A stretch of 15,258 nt of DNA from an uncultured Acetatifactor sp. (lineage in GTDB: Bacteria > Bacillota > Clostridia > Lachnospirales > Lachnospiraceae), in assembly GCA_910586485.1 (NCBI GenBank), contig CAJUIA010000051.1, positions 1 to 15,258 on the forward strand, given 5' to 3'. The notes below the pieces were generated by a model. It was not told where the DNA came from and did no database searches. It worked only from the letters and a program-made list of their open reading frames with translations. This document shows, piece by piece, positions 1-6,514 of the stretch (its first letter is position 1; each line of letters begins with the position of its first letter). The position numbers and the translations under genes are program-made.

Positions 1-132
1 GTCTGCTCCGGCGGTGTGGGTGTTGGTGTTATGGTTTGCTCTGGTGGTGTAGGCGTCGGTGTTGGAGTCTGCTCCGGCGGTGTGGGCGTCGGTGTTGCGG
101 TCTGCTCCGCCGGTGTGGGTGTTGGAGTCGGC
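1..132. repeat. 33-bp tandem repeat encoding an 11-residue Thr-Pro unit
   Basis: Four consecutive 33-bp units begin at 1, 34, 67 and 100, each starting GTYTGCTC on the plus strand. They differ mainly at silent positions and at one variable codon. On the minus strand each encodes PEQT-x-TPTPTP. The fourth unit grades into a degenerate TPEPTPTP stretch up to about 160. The array continues past the left edge. The period is a multiple of three, so copy-number changes keep the frame and only lengthen or shorten the stalk. Confidence 0.85.
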
Positions 133-650
133 TCCGGTGTAGGCGTCGGAGTCGGCGCCACATTTAGTCCGCCTCCGGTATTCTGTCCCGGTACGGCACT
201 TTGCCCTTCAGTATTCCCCGCCTGCTCTCTTAGTACCTCTGTCTCAACATAGGCCACCCTGCCGTTATATTCTATTTTTATCCATTCCGCGCTTTCTGCC
301 GGCCCGATGGCAGCCACTCGTTCTCCCCGCTTCAGCGTCCCGATCTGCGTCCCTTCCACGGACGGAGAATTATATACCTCAGCTGCCCGAATCAGGGTCC
401 GCAGGGTCTCTTCCTCCGCTCCGGTAACCTCCGCCTCTTTGGGCAGGCGAGGCTGCTCAGGCTCCGGTTCCTCCGCAGGCAATACCGTTTCCTCTTCCGG
501 TGCCGCTGCTGCCGGAGCAATCAGAAAGACCTGCAGTGCCTCCAGTCCCTGGGGCTGAACATACTGCGCTTCGTTTTCTTTTGCCCCGCAGCCTGTCAGG
601 AGGCAGAGCCCCAATATAACTGCCGCTGTCCTTCGGCTTCCCCCATTCAT
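1..650 (-). CDS. SH3-domain lipoprotein with Thr-Pro repeat region (3' end outside window)
   Basis: The open frame runs from an ATG at 650 off the left edge with no stop, so only the first 216 residues are visible. The N terminus has a short basic segment (SRR), a hydrophobic stretch and the lipobox LLTGC, so this is an exported lipoprotein acylated at Cys. An acidic Pro/Glu-rich linker follows. Roughly residues 85-140 form a bacterial SH3-like domain, with the pattern AEVYNSPSVEGTQIGTLKRG followed by W-I-K-I-E-Y-N-G-R-V-A-Y-V; such domains usually bind cell wall. From about residue 160 the chain is low complexity: repeats of PEQTPTPTPTP. An in-frame ATG at 662 follows an AAGGCGG-like site, so a start four codons longer is possible; ATG 650 has GAGAGGA just upstream. 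It is the last visible gene of the glycosyltransferase operon, about 45-60 bases after GT2. Function beyond wall association is unknown. Confidence 0.8.
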   Translation of the reverse strand, partial: MNGGSRRTAAVILGLCLLTGCGAKENEAQYVQPQGLEALQVFLIAPAAAAPEEETVLPAEEPEPEQPRLPKEAEVTGAEEETLRTLIRAAEVYNSPSVEGTQIGTLKRGERVAAIGPAESAEWIKIEYNGRVAYVETEVLREQAGNTEGQSAVPGQNTGGGLNVAPTPTPTPEPTPTPTPAEQTATPTPTPPEQTPTPTPTPPEQTITPTPTPPEQ

Positions 651-706
651 GCTTCCTCTCATTCCGCCGCCTTAGCGGCTCGTCTCCCCTTTTAACAGCT
701 GGCTGT

Positions 707-1603
707 TTACAGAATGGAAACGTCCTTCTTCGGCATCAGCTCGATATTCGGAAGTGTAACCGGCCTGCTCCGCACATTTTCCGCGTGTATTTTTGCCTCC
801 GTCCGTTTTATCCAGGCGATCGCGTCTGCGGGCAGCAGCCCTGCCGCCACGGGCCGGATCACATACAGCCAGCCTATGGGGAAAAGGATTTTCATGGCCT
901 TAAAATTCCGGTATCTGAGCTTTGCCTCGTTTATCCGGTATTTCATTTTTCTCTTTCGAAAGGATTCCTTGTCCTCCCGGTAGCTGAACAAAAACTGTTG
1001 AATGTTGTAGCCCTGAAACCCATGTCTGCGAAGTCTCATAAAGATTTCATAATCCTCGCACCGCAGGGTCTCTTCCTCTGCCCGGTAGCCGCCATCCTGC
1101 TCAAAAATTTCCCTGCGGTACATAACCGTGGGGTGGACATAGGGAGAGTATTTTAAATAGTCCCTGTATTCCGGCTGTTCCGGCATCCTTCTTAAGCCCC
1201 AGACTCCGTTTTCGTCAAACAATCTGGTATTGCAGCCACACCAGGCGTACTCAGGATGATGCTCCATAAAGCTGAACTGGACCTGCAGCCGTTCTGGATC
1301 CGCTATATCATCCGCATCCATGCGGGCAATATATTTCCCTCTGGCCCGGTCGATACAGGCATTCAGAGAAAAGGCCAGCCCGTGATTTTCATCCCTTCCG
1401 ATCAACAAAATCCTGGGGTCCAGATCCTTCAGCTCCCGTATGTATGCCGCTGCCTCCGGACGGGAGCCGTCGTCATAAATGATGAACTCCCATTCCGTAA
1501 AGGTCTGCTCCAAAATGGAATGCACCGCCTGCTGCAGGCTTTCCCGGTCCCATTGGTTATAAACGCCCATGATCACGGAAATCAAAGGTTCTTTTCCACT
1601 CAT
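707..1603 (-). CDS. Family 2 glycosyltransferase (GT-A fold)
   Basis: Transfers a sugar from a nucleotide-sugar donor to a growing glycan, probably on the inner membrane face. Visible hallmarks are the N-terminal PLISVIMGVYNQ strand, YDDGS (donor-binding Asp), GLAFSLN, the DADD metal-binding motif (DxD) at about residues 96-99 in RMDADDIADPERL, and a late EDYEIFMRL motif typical of GT2 acceptor/base regions. A hydrophobic segment (ILFPIGWLYVIRPVAAGLL) near the C terminus suggests membrane association. The ATG at 1603 is preferred: it overlaps the upstream GT4 stop in a 4-base ATGA arrangement and has AGAGAG/AAAGG upstream. A GTG at 1627 would add eight residues but lacks a clear ribosome site. 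Translational coupling to GT4 is likely. Sugar and acceptor cannot be read from sequence. About 298 residues, normal for the family. Confidence 0.9.
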   Translation of the reverse strand: MSGKEPLISVIMGVYNQWDRESLQQAVHSILEQTFTEWEFIIYDDGSRPEAAAYIRELKDLDPRILLIGRDENHGLAFSLNACIDRARGKYIARMDADDIADPERLQVQFSFMEHHPEYAWCGCNTRLFDENGVWGLRRMPEQPEYRDYLKYSPYVHPTVMYRREIFEQDGGYRAEEETLRCEDYEIFMRLRRHGFQGYNIQQFLFSYREDKESFRKRKMKYRINEAKLRYRNFKAMKILFPIGWLYVIRPVAAGLLPADAIAWIKRTEAKIHAENVRSRPVTLPNIELMPKKDVSIL

Positions 1604-2769
1604 GCCTTTATACTCTCTCTTTCGCACAATCGTCGGTCCACATTTTCATATATTCTTTCCATGACCTTTCCTACCGCCTCCTTACCGAAGCTCTCCGAGG
1701 CCTCCCTGCAGTGAGAGGAAAGCAGACGGCGATGCTCCCCGTCGGAATACAGCTTATGAATGGCTTCTATAAAATCCGCTGCCTGATCTGCCCTGCAGAC
1801 AATACTGTTATAACCATCGCGGGCATATTCTCTGGTACCCCTGTTATCCGACGCGATCAGGGGTACTCCGCAGCAGAGCGCCTCTACCGCCGCAATCCCC
1901 AGGCCTTCTCTGATAGAAGGAAAGGCAAAGCAGTCCGCGGTCTGCAGGATTTCTTCCATGTCCCTTCGGTACCCAAGCAGCCGCACCCGCCGCTCCAGAC
2001 GATACTCCAGAATCAGGCGTTCCAGATTTTCCGCATTATCCCCTTTTCCGCAGATGCTGTAATAAATCTCATCGTCCGTTAAAGCCGCAAGTGCTTCGAT
2101 AATGACCTTTTGGTTCTTATTTGCGTTTAGCTCTGCTGCGGTCACGATATGAAAAGAATGCTCCGGAATTCCCAGCTCTCGCCGTTTTTGTTCCCGAAGC
2201 CGGGGCCTGGGTGAAAATCGTTCGGAATCCACCCCCACTCCGTGAATCCATTCCACGCTGCCGTTTTTCCGTAAATGAAACCTGCCTGCCCTTACATAGT
2301 CCTCCCGGTTGATGGTGATGATCATATCCGTTCGGTGAGCCAGCAGCCTTTCCACGGTATAATAAAGCAGCCAGTTTTCCAGCGGCGCCCCCTTGTAAAA
2401 ATGAAAACCATGGGCCGTGTAAATAACATAGGCGCCCTCCCCGTGGGAAGCAGCTGCCAGTCTGCCCAGGACTCCGCCCATCGGATTATGGCAGTGTATG
2501 ATACGAAATTTTTCCCGTGCCATCAGCCTTTTGAGCTGGCGCAGCGCCTTTGTGTTCTGCAGAAGGTGCCGGGGAGACTTTTGGATGTCGATCTGGTGCA
2601 GTATGATCCCCATCCTCTTTAAATCGTCTATGTCCACCTCATAAATGGGATTGTTGAAATTGGTGGCATAATGCACCTCATATCCTGATTTCTGCAGAAT
2701 ATGGACATCATTCATTTCAAATTGCTGTAAAAAACCACTGATGGTCGTTATGAACAACACCTTTTTCAT
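1600..2769 (-). CDS. Family 4 glycosyltransferase (GT-B fold), EpsD/EpsF-like
   Basis: 389 residues with two Rossmann-like halves. The N-terminal half starts MKKVLFITTISGF and carries IIHCHNPMGGVLGRL and VIYTAHGFHFYKGAP, followed by the amphipathic segment ENWLLYYTVERLLAHRTD found in EPS-type GT4 enzymes. The C-terminal half has ELNANKNQKVIIEAL, GYRRDMEEIL and the retaining-GT E-x7-E motif (E288 and E296, in REGLGIAAVEALCCGVP). These bind the nucleotide-sugar donor. It most likely adds a sugar to a lipid-linked repeat unit of a surface polysaccharide; donor unknown. The start ATG has GGAG five bases upstream. Its stop overlaps the start of the following GT2 by four bases, indicating one operon. 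Confidence 0.92.
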   Translation of the reverse strand: MKKVLFITTISGFLQQFEMNDVHILQKSGYEVHYATNFNNPIYEVDIDDLKRMGIILHQIDIQKSPRHLLQNTKALRQLKRLMAREKFRIIHCHNPMGGVLGRLAAASHGEGAYVIYTAHGFHFYKGAPLENWLLYYTVERLLAHRTDMIITINREDYVRAGRFHLRKNGSVEWIHGVGVDSERFSPRPRLREQKRRELGIPEHSFHIVTAAELNANKNQKVIIEALAALTDDEIYYSICGKGDNAENLERLILEYRLERRVRLLGYRRDMEEILQTADCFAFPSIREGLGIAAVEALCCGVPLIASDNRGTREYARDGYNSIVCRADQAADFIEAIHKLYSDGEHRRLLSSHCREASESFGKEAVGKVMERIYENVDRRLCERESIKA

Positions 2770-2965
2770 GCTGGCTCCATATCCCGCATAATCTCAAATT
2801 CCCCGTGAACTCAAAATATCAATCAGTATGAATCTATGTATATTGCTTTTTCCTGAAAAGGAAATGCCACATGCCTTTTGGAAAATGATTAATCATGCAT
2901 GATTAATTTATTGTTGTTGGTACAGCTATACACCTTGCTTGTATGCTTTTTATTCATAGAGGCTG
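2770..2965. other. Intergenic region between SPKTG-protein gene and GT4
   Basis: This 196-base AT-rich gap separates the sortase operon from the glycosyltransferase pair. It holds the 20-bp palindrome at 2888-2907 and several short inverted repeats (for example TTTCC/GGAAA around 2850-2863). I see no GC-rich stem followed by a U-run, and no convincing -35/-10 pair, so whether GT4 has its own promoter here is open. Confidence 0.6.
2888..2907. repeat. 20-bp perfect palindrome
   Basis: Arms ATTAATCATG (2888-2897) and CATGATTAAT (2898-2907) are exact reverse complements with no spacer. It lies 58 bases after the stop of the SPKTG protein gene and about 120 bases before GT4. It could be an operator for a dimeric regulator, or, with a TGCA loop, an 8-bp AT-rich hairpin. 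A conventional terminator is less likely, because no U-run follows on the minus strand. Confidence 0.8.
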
Positions 2966-3619
2966 TTAAAGCTTCTTTGCTTTTCTGCCGCATACGGCAG
3001 CTCCGATACCGGAGAGTGCTGCCATAGCCGCTACCAGAGCAATGATCTCACCGGTCTTGGGTGATTTCACGCCTGCAGCGCCTGTATTGATTACGATGGC
3101 AACAGGAGAGTAGGAAGTCATGGTAAAGGTCACCTTGTTGTCCTCCACAGCAGAAGGCTGGATGGTCTCAAAGCTTCCGTCACCCTTTAAGTGAAGGATG
3201 GTGACATTCTGTCCCTTCCAAACGTTGGGGCAGCCTAAGGTAAAGGTTGCAGCGCCTGTTCCAGCAGGTACGTTCAGATCCACGATGCTGGCAATGAAGG
3301 TATTGCTGCCGGCGATGGTCTTAGCCTGGGCAATCATTGCTTTTGCAGTCTCGGTGGAAACGGCGGAAATGCTGGCTCCTGCCACACCGGAAACGGTGGT
3401 GGTATCTGCAAAATACTGAATGGTATCTGCGGTAAGCACCTGTCCCGTGGCATTGTCGGATGCGCTTACCAGTACTTCGGCGGGTGCACTGGGTGCAGCA
3501 TTGTTTGCTACTTCACTGGCCGTTGCGCTGGATGTAGCTGATTCTGCCGCACTCACACTCATACCCATGCCAAAAACCAGAGTCATGGCACAGGCTAAAG
3601 CTAAAATTTTTCTTTTCAA
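2966..3619 (-). CDS. Small secreted protein with SPKTG wall-anchoring signal (likely sortase B substrate)
   Basis: About 217 residues. The start chosen is TTG at 3619, because the strong site AAAGGAGG (on the minus strand, about 3635-3628) lies ten bases before it and is itself inside the longer frame that begins at ATG 3643. From TTG the protein begins with a textbook signal peptide: KRK, a hydrophobic core, then VSAAES. An Ala/Ser/Thr-rich segment follows, then a small beta-type domain ending TMTSYSPVAIVI. The C terminus has SPKTGE at about residues 186-191, a hydrophobic span (IIALVAAMAALSGIGAAV) and a basic tail GRKAKKL: a complete sorting signal. C. difficile SrtB is known to use (S/P)PxTG, and a class B sortase is encoded two genes upstream, so pairing is a strong inference. 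The ligand or role of the exposed domain is unknown. Confidence 0.85.
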   Translation of the reverse strand: MKRKILALACAMTLVFGMGMSVSAAESATSSATASEVANNAAPSAPAEVLVSASDNATGQVLTADTIQYFADTTTVSGVAGASISAVSTETAKAMIAQAKTIAGSNTFIASIVDLNVPAGTGAATFTLGCPNVWKGQNVTILHLKGDGSFETIQPSAVEDNKVTFTMTSYSPVAIVINTGAAGVKSPKTGEIIALVAAMAALSGIGAAVCGRKAKKL

Positions 3620-3658
3620 GTTTATAATTCCTCCTTTCCTCATTGTACATGTGGCATA

Positions 3659-3686
3659 TATTAACCGGGGATTGGCCCGGATAATA
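3659..3686 (-). promoter_or_regulatory. Intra-operon hairpin between LCP gene and SPKTG gene
   Basis: On the minus strand, arms TATTATCCGGG (3686-3676) and CCCGGTTAATA (3669-3659) form an 11-position stem with one U-U mismatch and a 6-base loop, about seven bases after the LCP stop. No U-run follows, so a plain terminator is unlikely. An mRNA processing or stabilising hairpin that raises the SPKTG transcript relative to the sortase would fit the position. Confidence 0.45.
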
Positions 3687-3692
3687 CCGAAT

Positions 3693-5006
3693 TCAGGGAG
3701 TTACCTCCCTATAGAACACCTTCAGGATCAAATCTTGAAGGGCTTCCTGATCAGGATAAAATTCCTCGAATCGCTTTCCCTTGACCGTAGTTCCCTCCAT
3801 GGTGTAGATGGCCTCTGCGTCAAACTGATAGCCTGTTACCTGACTGGCCAAATAAGATATTTCATCCAGCTCCAGATCCGTGACCGTGTAAGGCTTAAAC
3901 GCCTGATAGAGGGTTACAGGCAGCGTAATATCCTTTTTTATTTCTGCCAGCGCGGTTCCCGCAAAAACGGAAAGATATTGCTTTTGTCTTGCCAGTCTGT
4001 TTCTGGCGCTTTCAAATACGTTGACATTGCGATAATGTATGTATTCATAAGCATCCTTCCCTGTGAGGGTGACCTCGGCGCCCTGATACCAGGCAGGATT
4101 GATTTCCGTCATGTCCTCCAGCACCGTCAGCCGTACGCTTCCCACAGCATCATTTAATGCTGCCATGCCTCCCATATTAAAGGATACATAGCCATGAATG
4201 GGCAGGTTGTAAAAGAGCTTCGATACGGCGTCCCGCGTCAGCTCACAGCTTTGATGCAGGCCATCCCCAAATCCATGCTGTACCGCCAGCTCCGCCCTGG
4301 TAGTCAGATTCTCCCCGTTAGCCCCCAGGCCCACCATAACAATATCCACCATGGTATCCCGGTTGACACCAATCAGGGAAATCCTTTTGGTATCAGGATT
4401 GAGCACTACCAGGAAAATTGCATCTGACTGCCCGCCGCTTACCAGGTCCTTGCTCTTTGAAACGGGGCCGTCAATATCTATACCTAATACCAAAAAGGTA
4501 AGGATGCCGTCTATGTATTCATAAACCTTGTCTCCCCGCTGTACCTGGCCCGCCTTCAGACTAGTCTTATTACTGGTAGTATTTTTATCGGTAGTCTTAT
4601 TACCGTCACTTGCCTGCTGTTCCTCATCCTGCCGATTACCGTCCGCCGGGGTATTTTCCAGCTGTTCCTCATCCGGTAAAGCTCCGTCGGAGGGAGCAGC
4701 AGTCGGATCCCCCACAGCGCCTGTTCCGATTACGTCCCCATTGTCGGAAAACGATCCGTCCGCCGAAGCATTTGCTTCTTCTGCATCAACCGTAAAGGAG
4801 CCTGGAAGAGAGGGCATGGAAAACACAGCGTTATCCTGCAGATGGCGGTAACCCATATTTAAAAAGAGCTTTACACCCCCTGCCAGCAGGCCTGCCACTC
4901 CCACAAATACCAGCAGCCAGGCCAATACCACATTCCTGACCCGTCTTTTCTTTCGTTTCTGCCTGCCGTCAGAATTTCTGGATTCCCAAAGCTCCGTGGA
5001 TTTCAT
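3693..5006 (-). CDS. LCP (LytR-CpsA-Psr) family glycopolymer-peptidoglycan ligase
   Basis: 437 residues. A basic cytosolic N terminus (RQKRKKRRVR) is followed by one membrane helix (about 26-50), an extracellular acidic Asn/Asp/Glu-rich spacer (about 75-150) and the LCP catalytic domain (about 165-345). The domain shows FLVLGID, SDAIFLVVLNPDTKRISLIGVNRDT (conserved Asp195 and Arg216-Asp217), the HGFGDGLHQSC segment and the Arg cluster ARNRLARQKQYL. LCP enzymes transfer polyprenyl-pyrophosphate-linked polymers onto peptidoglycan. The gene overlaps the upstream sortase stop by four bases (ATGA), so the two are translationally coupled. The spacer is longer than in typical LCP proteins and has no visible domain. 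Attachment of the polymer made by the nearby glycosyltransferases is a reasonable inference. Confidence 0.92.
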   Translation of the reverse strand: MKSTELWESRNSDGRQKRKKRRVRNVVLAWLLVFVGVAGLLAGGVKLFLNMGYRHLQDNAVFSMPSLPGSFTVDAEEANASADGSFSDNGDVIGTGAVGDPTAAPSDGALPDEEQLENTPADGNRQDEEQQASDGNKTTDKNTTSNKTSLKAGQVQRGDKVYEYIDGILTFLVLGIDIDGPVSKSKDLVSGGQSDAIFLVVLNPDTKRISLIGVNRDTMVDIVMVGLGANGENLTTRAELAVQHGFGDGLHQSCELTRDAVSKLFYNLPIHGYVSFNMGGMAALNDAVGSVRLTVLEDMTEINPAWYQGAEVTLTGKDAYEYIHYRNVNVFESARNRLARQKQYLSVFAGTALAEIKKDITLPVTLYQAFKPYTVTDLELDEISYLASQVTGYQFDAEAIYTMEGTTVKGKRFEEFYPDQEALQDLILKVFYREVTP

Positions 5007-5956
5007 TGCTGTTCTCCTTCCGCAATCAATACCCCCTGCACCAGATACCGCTGCGAAGAGCTGCCCCGGATGCAGGTAGAAAGAGTAATTATTTTATCCT
5101 CTGCGGTCAGGATGGTTTCCTGTCTGAACTGACTGCGGCTGCTTTCATTTTCCCTAATGCTGTCCAGATACCGCTGATACCCTGCATCCGTATTAAAATC
5201 ATAGGTCAGGAGAATGTGAACATCACTGAAGGCATAGGCCGCAAATATTTCATAAACCAATATTCTGCCATCTTCCGTATAAATATGAATATAGCGGTTA
5301 TTCTCAAAGAAATCGGCATCCTCAAAATCATGCAGCCCTGCAAACATGGTGCCTGCCCGCATATTATGGCCGTAAAGCACCGTGTTGCGGTCGGACCAGT
5401 CCTTGCTGTTCATGCGCTGGGTATAGATACAGCCCGGACGCCCGGTAGAGCCGTCCAGATTATGCTCCAGATAATAATCCGTCTCGGTAGGATGCTGCAG
5501 TACCGGATAGTCAATGGCTGTGCCGGGGACCACGATCCAGGAGTAAATGTCCCTGTTTTCTTCCTCCTGCAGGGATTCCCAGTCGATTGTCCTGTCCGTA
5601 ACGCCGTAGGCGGAAAGGTCACTCAGCTCTTCTCCGCTCTCCGCATTTTCGGATTCCGATTCGGCCTCGGAGCTGACTGCTTCCGGAGTGCTCTGGGGAT
5701 TTTCCCCGCCGCTGCCTGGTATTTCGTCTTTTCCTGCTCCGGCTTCTTTCTCCCCGGCGGTTCCGCCGTTATGCAGCCCGTCCTCGGAGATATAGGAGCC
5801 CATAATCCGCTCCATTTCATCCTGTGCCCTTTCCTGACCTATGAAGTAAGCTGCCAGCCACGCCATGCAGCATAACAGCAGGATACAAAACAGCAGACAC
5901 ATGATCTGCCAGGCACGCTTTGGTCTCTTTTTTAATGATTTACTGACATTTTCCAT
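5003..5956 (-). CDS. srtB: Class B sortase
   Basis: 317 residues. A short basic N terminus and one membrane helix (about 16-39) are followed by a Ser/Glu/Gly-rich stalk (about 55-112) and the sortase domain (about 120-312). The catalytic triad is visible: His197 in TVLYGHNM, Cys295 in TLSTC and Arg303 in SSQRYLVQGV. The class B features IYSWIVVPGTAIDYPVLQ, YLEHNLDG and the FFENNRYIHIYT helix-strand region are present. The enzyme cleaves sorting signals between Thr and Gly and joins the protein to the wall peptide. The SPKTG protein two genes downstream is the obvious candidate substrate. First gene of the operon, with a near-consensus promoter upstream. The ATG at 5956 follows AAAGGA at a rather long 12-base spacing, so its own ribosome site is weak. 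Confidence 0.93.
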   Translation of the reverse strand: MENVSKSLKKRPKRAWQIMCLLFCILLLCCMAWLAAYFIGQERAQDEMERIMGSYISEDGLHNGGTAGEKEAGAGKDEIPGSGGENPQSTPEAVSSEAESESENAESGEELSDLSAYGVTDRTIDWESLQEEENRDIYSWIVVPGTAIDYPVLQHPTETDYYLEHNLDGSTGRPGCIYTQRMNSKDWSDRNTVLYGHNMRAGTMFAGLHDFEDADFFENNRYIHIYTEDGRILVYEIFAAYAFSDVHILLTYDFNTDAGYQRYLDSIRENESSRSQFRQETILTAEDKIITLSTCIRGSSSQRYLVQGVLIAEGEQQ

Positions 5957-5993
5957 ATTTGTTTAATTTCCTTTTACTTCTTTACCCCCCCAT

Positions 5994-6022
5994 ATAATAT
6001 TACCACTTTGGTATTTTGTCAA
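5994..6022 (-). promoter_or_regulatory. Sigma-A type promoter of sortase operon
   Basis: On the minus strand there is TTGACA (6022-6017), a 17-base spacer, then TATTAT (5999-5994). The -35 is perfect and the -10 differs from TATAAT at one base. The predicted transcript starts about 30 bases before the sortase ATG. The spacer contains the inverted repeat TACCA-CTT-TGGTA, so a protein bound there would directly block RNA polymerase. Confidence 0.8.
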
Positions 6023-6069
6023 GTATAAAGTTGCCATAACGGTGATATATAAATGTCCAAAATGGAAAT
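6000..6069. promoter_or_regulatory. Three CCA-N3-YGG operator-like sites between sortase and XRE genes
   Basis: Three 16-base sites share the core CCA-N3-(T/C)GG: TTACCACTTTGGTATT (6000-6015), TTGCCATAACGGTGAT (6031-6046) and TGTCCAAAATGGAAAT (6054-6069). The first is a perfect 5-bp inverted repeat inside the sortase promoter spacer. The second is imperfect, and the third has perfect TCCA/TGGA arms. The first two are 31 bases apart, close to three helical turns; the third is 23 bases further. Their place between the divergent genes suggests they bind the XRE regulator; this is inference. Confidence 0.5.
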
Positions 6070-6095
6070 ACAATAGAAGCATCAGGAGGTTAATC

Positions 6096-6416
6096 ATGAA
6101 TTTAAAAAAACTTCGCGCACAGAGAAGTCTTTCTCAAAAGGCCGTGGCAGACGGTGTGGGATGCTCCCCTACAGTCTATTCCAGATACGAGACCGGAGAG
6201 CGGCAGCCCTCTATAGAGATGCTTTTGGCGTTGTCAAAATTTTTCAATGTGTCCGTGGACTATCTGATTGGAAATCCGGAGACGGCAGCGCCCTTTTTTT
6301 CCGATGCGGAAATAGAGCTGGTAATGGCGGCGAGAGAAGCAGATGAGAGAGCCAGGGAGGACGCCCTGACTTTGTTAAGGCGCCATTCTGCAAAGCGAAG
6401 GGAGCTTGTAAAATAA
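6096..6416 (+). CDS. XRE-family helix-turn-helix regulator
   Basis: 106 residues, the only clear plus-strand gene. The start is ATG 6096, because AGGAGG at 6084-6089 lies six bases before it; a longer frame from 6042 has no such site. Residues about 3-56 are a canonical XRE (Cro/C1-type) DNA-binding domain: LRAQRSLSQKAVADGVGCSP, then TVYSRYETGERQPSIEMLLA, then LSKFFNVSVDYLIG. A charged C-terminal helix (EIELVMAAREADERAREDAL) probably dimerises. It is divergent from the sortase operon, so it likely represses that operon and itself through the CCA-N3-YGG sites. No ligand-binding domain is visible. It could instead act elsewhere; the DNA-binding call is secure but the target is inferred. Confidence 0.92.
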   Translation: MNLKKLRAQRSLSQKAVADGVGCSPTVYSRYETGERQPSIEMLLALSKFFNVSVDYLIGNPETAAPFFSDAEIELVMAAREADERAREDALTLLRRHSAKRRELVK

Positions 6417-6514
6417 ACAGCATGAAATTAAGACAATCAAAAAAGCTCCTGCCACAGCCGGTCTGCAGCAAGAACTTTTCTATACTTTAAAAACACGATT
6501 CTTTTATATATGGC
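6417..6514. other. Gap between convergent XRE and GH3 genes
   Basis: 98 bases at the convergence of two genes. A weak, interrupted fold (AAAAG...CTGC / GCAG...CTTTT, about 6440-6480) could serve as a bidirectional terminator, but there is no compact GC-rich stem, so I do not call one. Confidence 0.4.

Noticed and set aside
1..132. Regular 33-bp repeats as a CRISPR array
   Set aside because: Units are contiguous without unique spacers and encode a continuous Thr-Pro peptide in frame.
16..252. Val/Gly-rich plus-strand open frame
   Set aside because: Translation of the antisense of the Thr-Pro repeat; low complexity only.
692..708. AACAGC/GCTGTT inverted repeat after the GT2 stop as a terminator
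   Set aside because: Stem of six with a 2-base centre and no U-run; the lipoprotein gene follows in the same direction.
3420..4157. 245-codon plus-strand open frame opposite the SPKTG and LCP genes
   Set aside because: Crosses two real minus-strand genes, with no start signals of its own.
5006..5875. 289-codon plus-strand open frame opposite the sortase
   Set aside because: Antisense shadow of a gene with a visible catalytic triad; no independent support.
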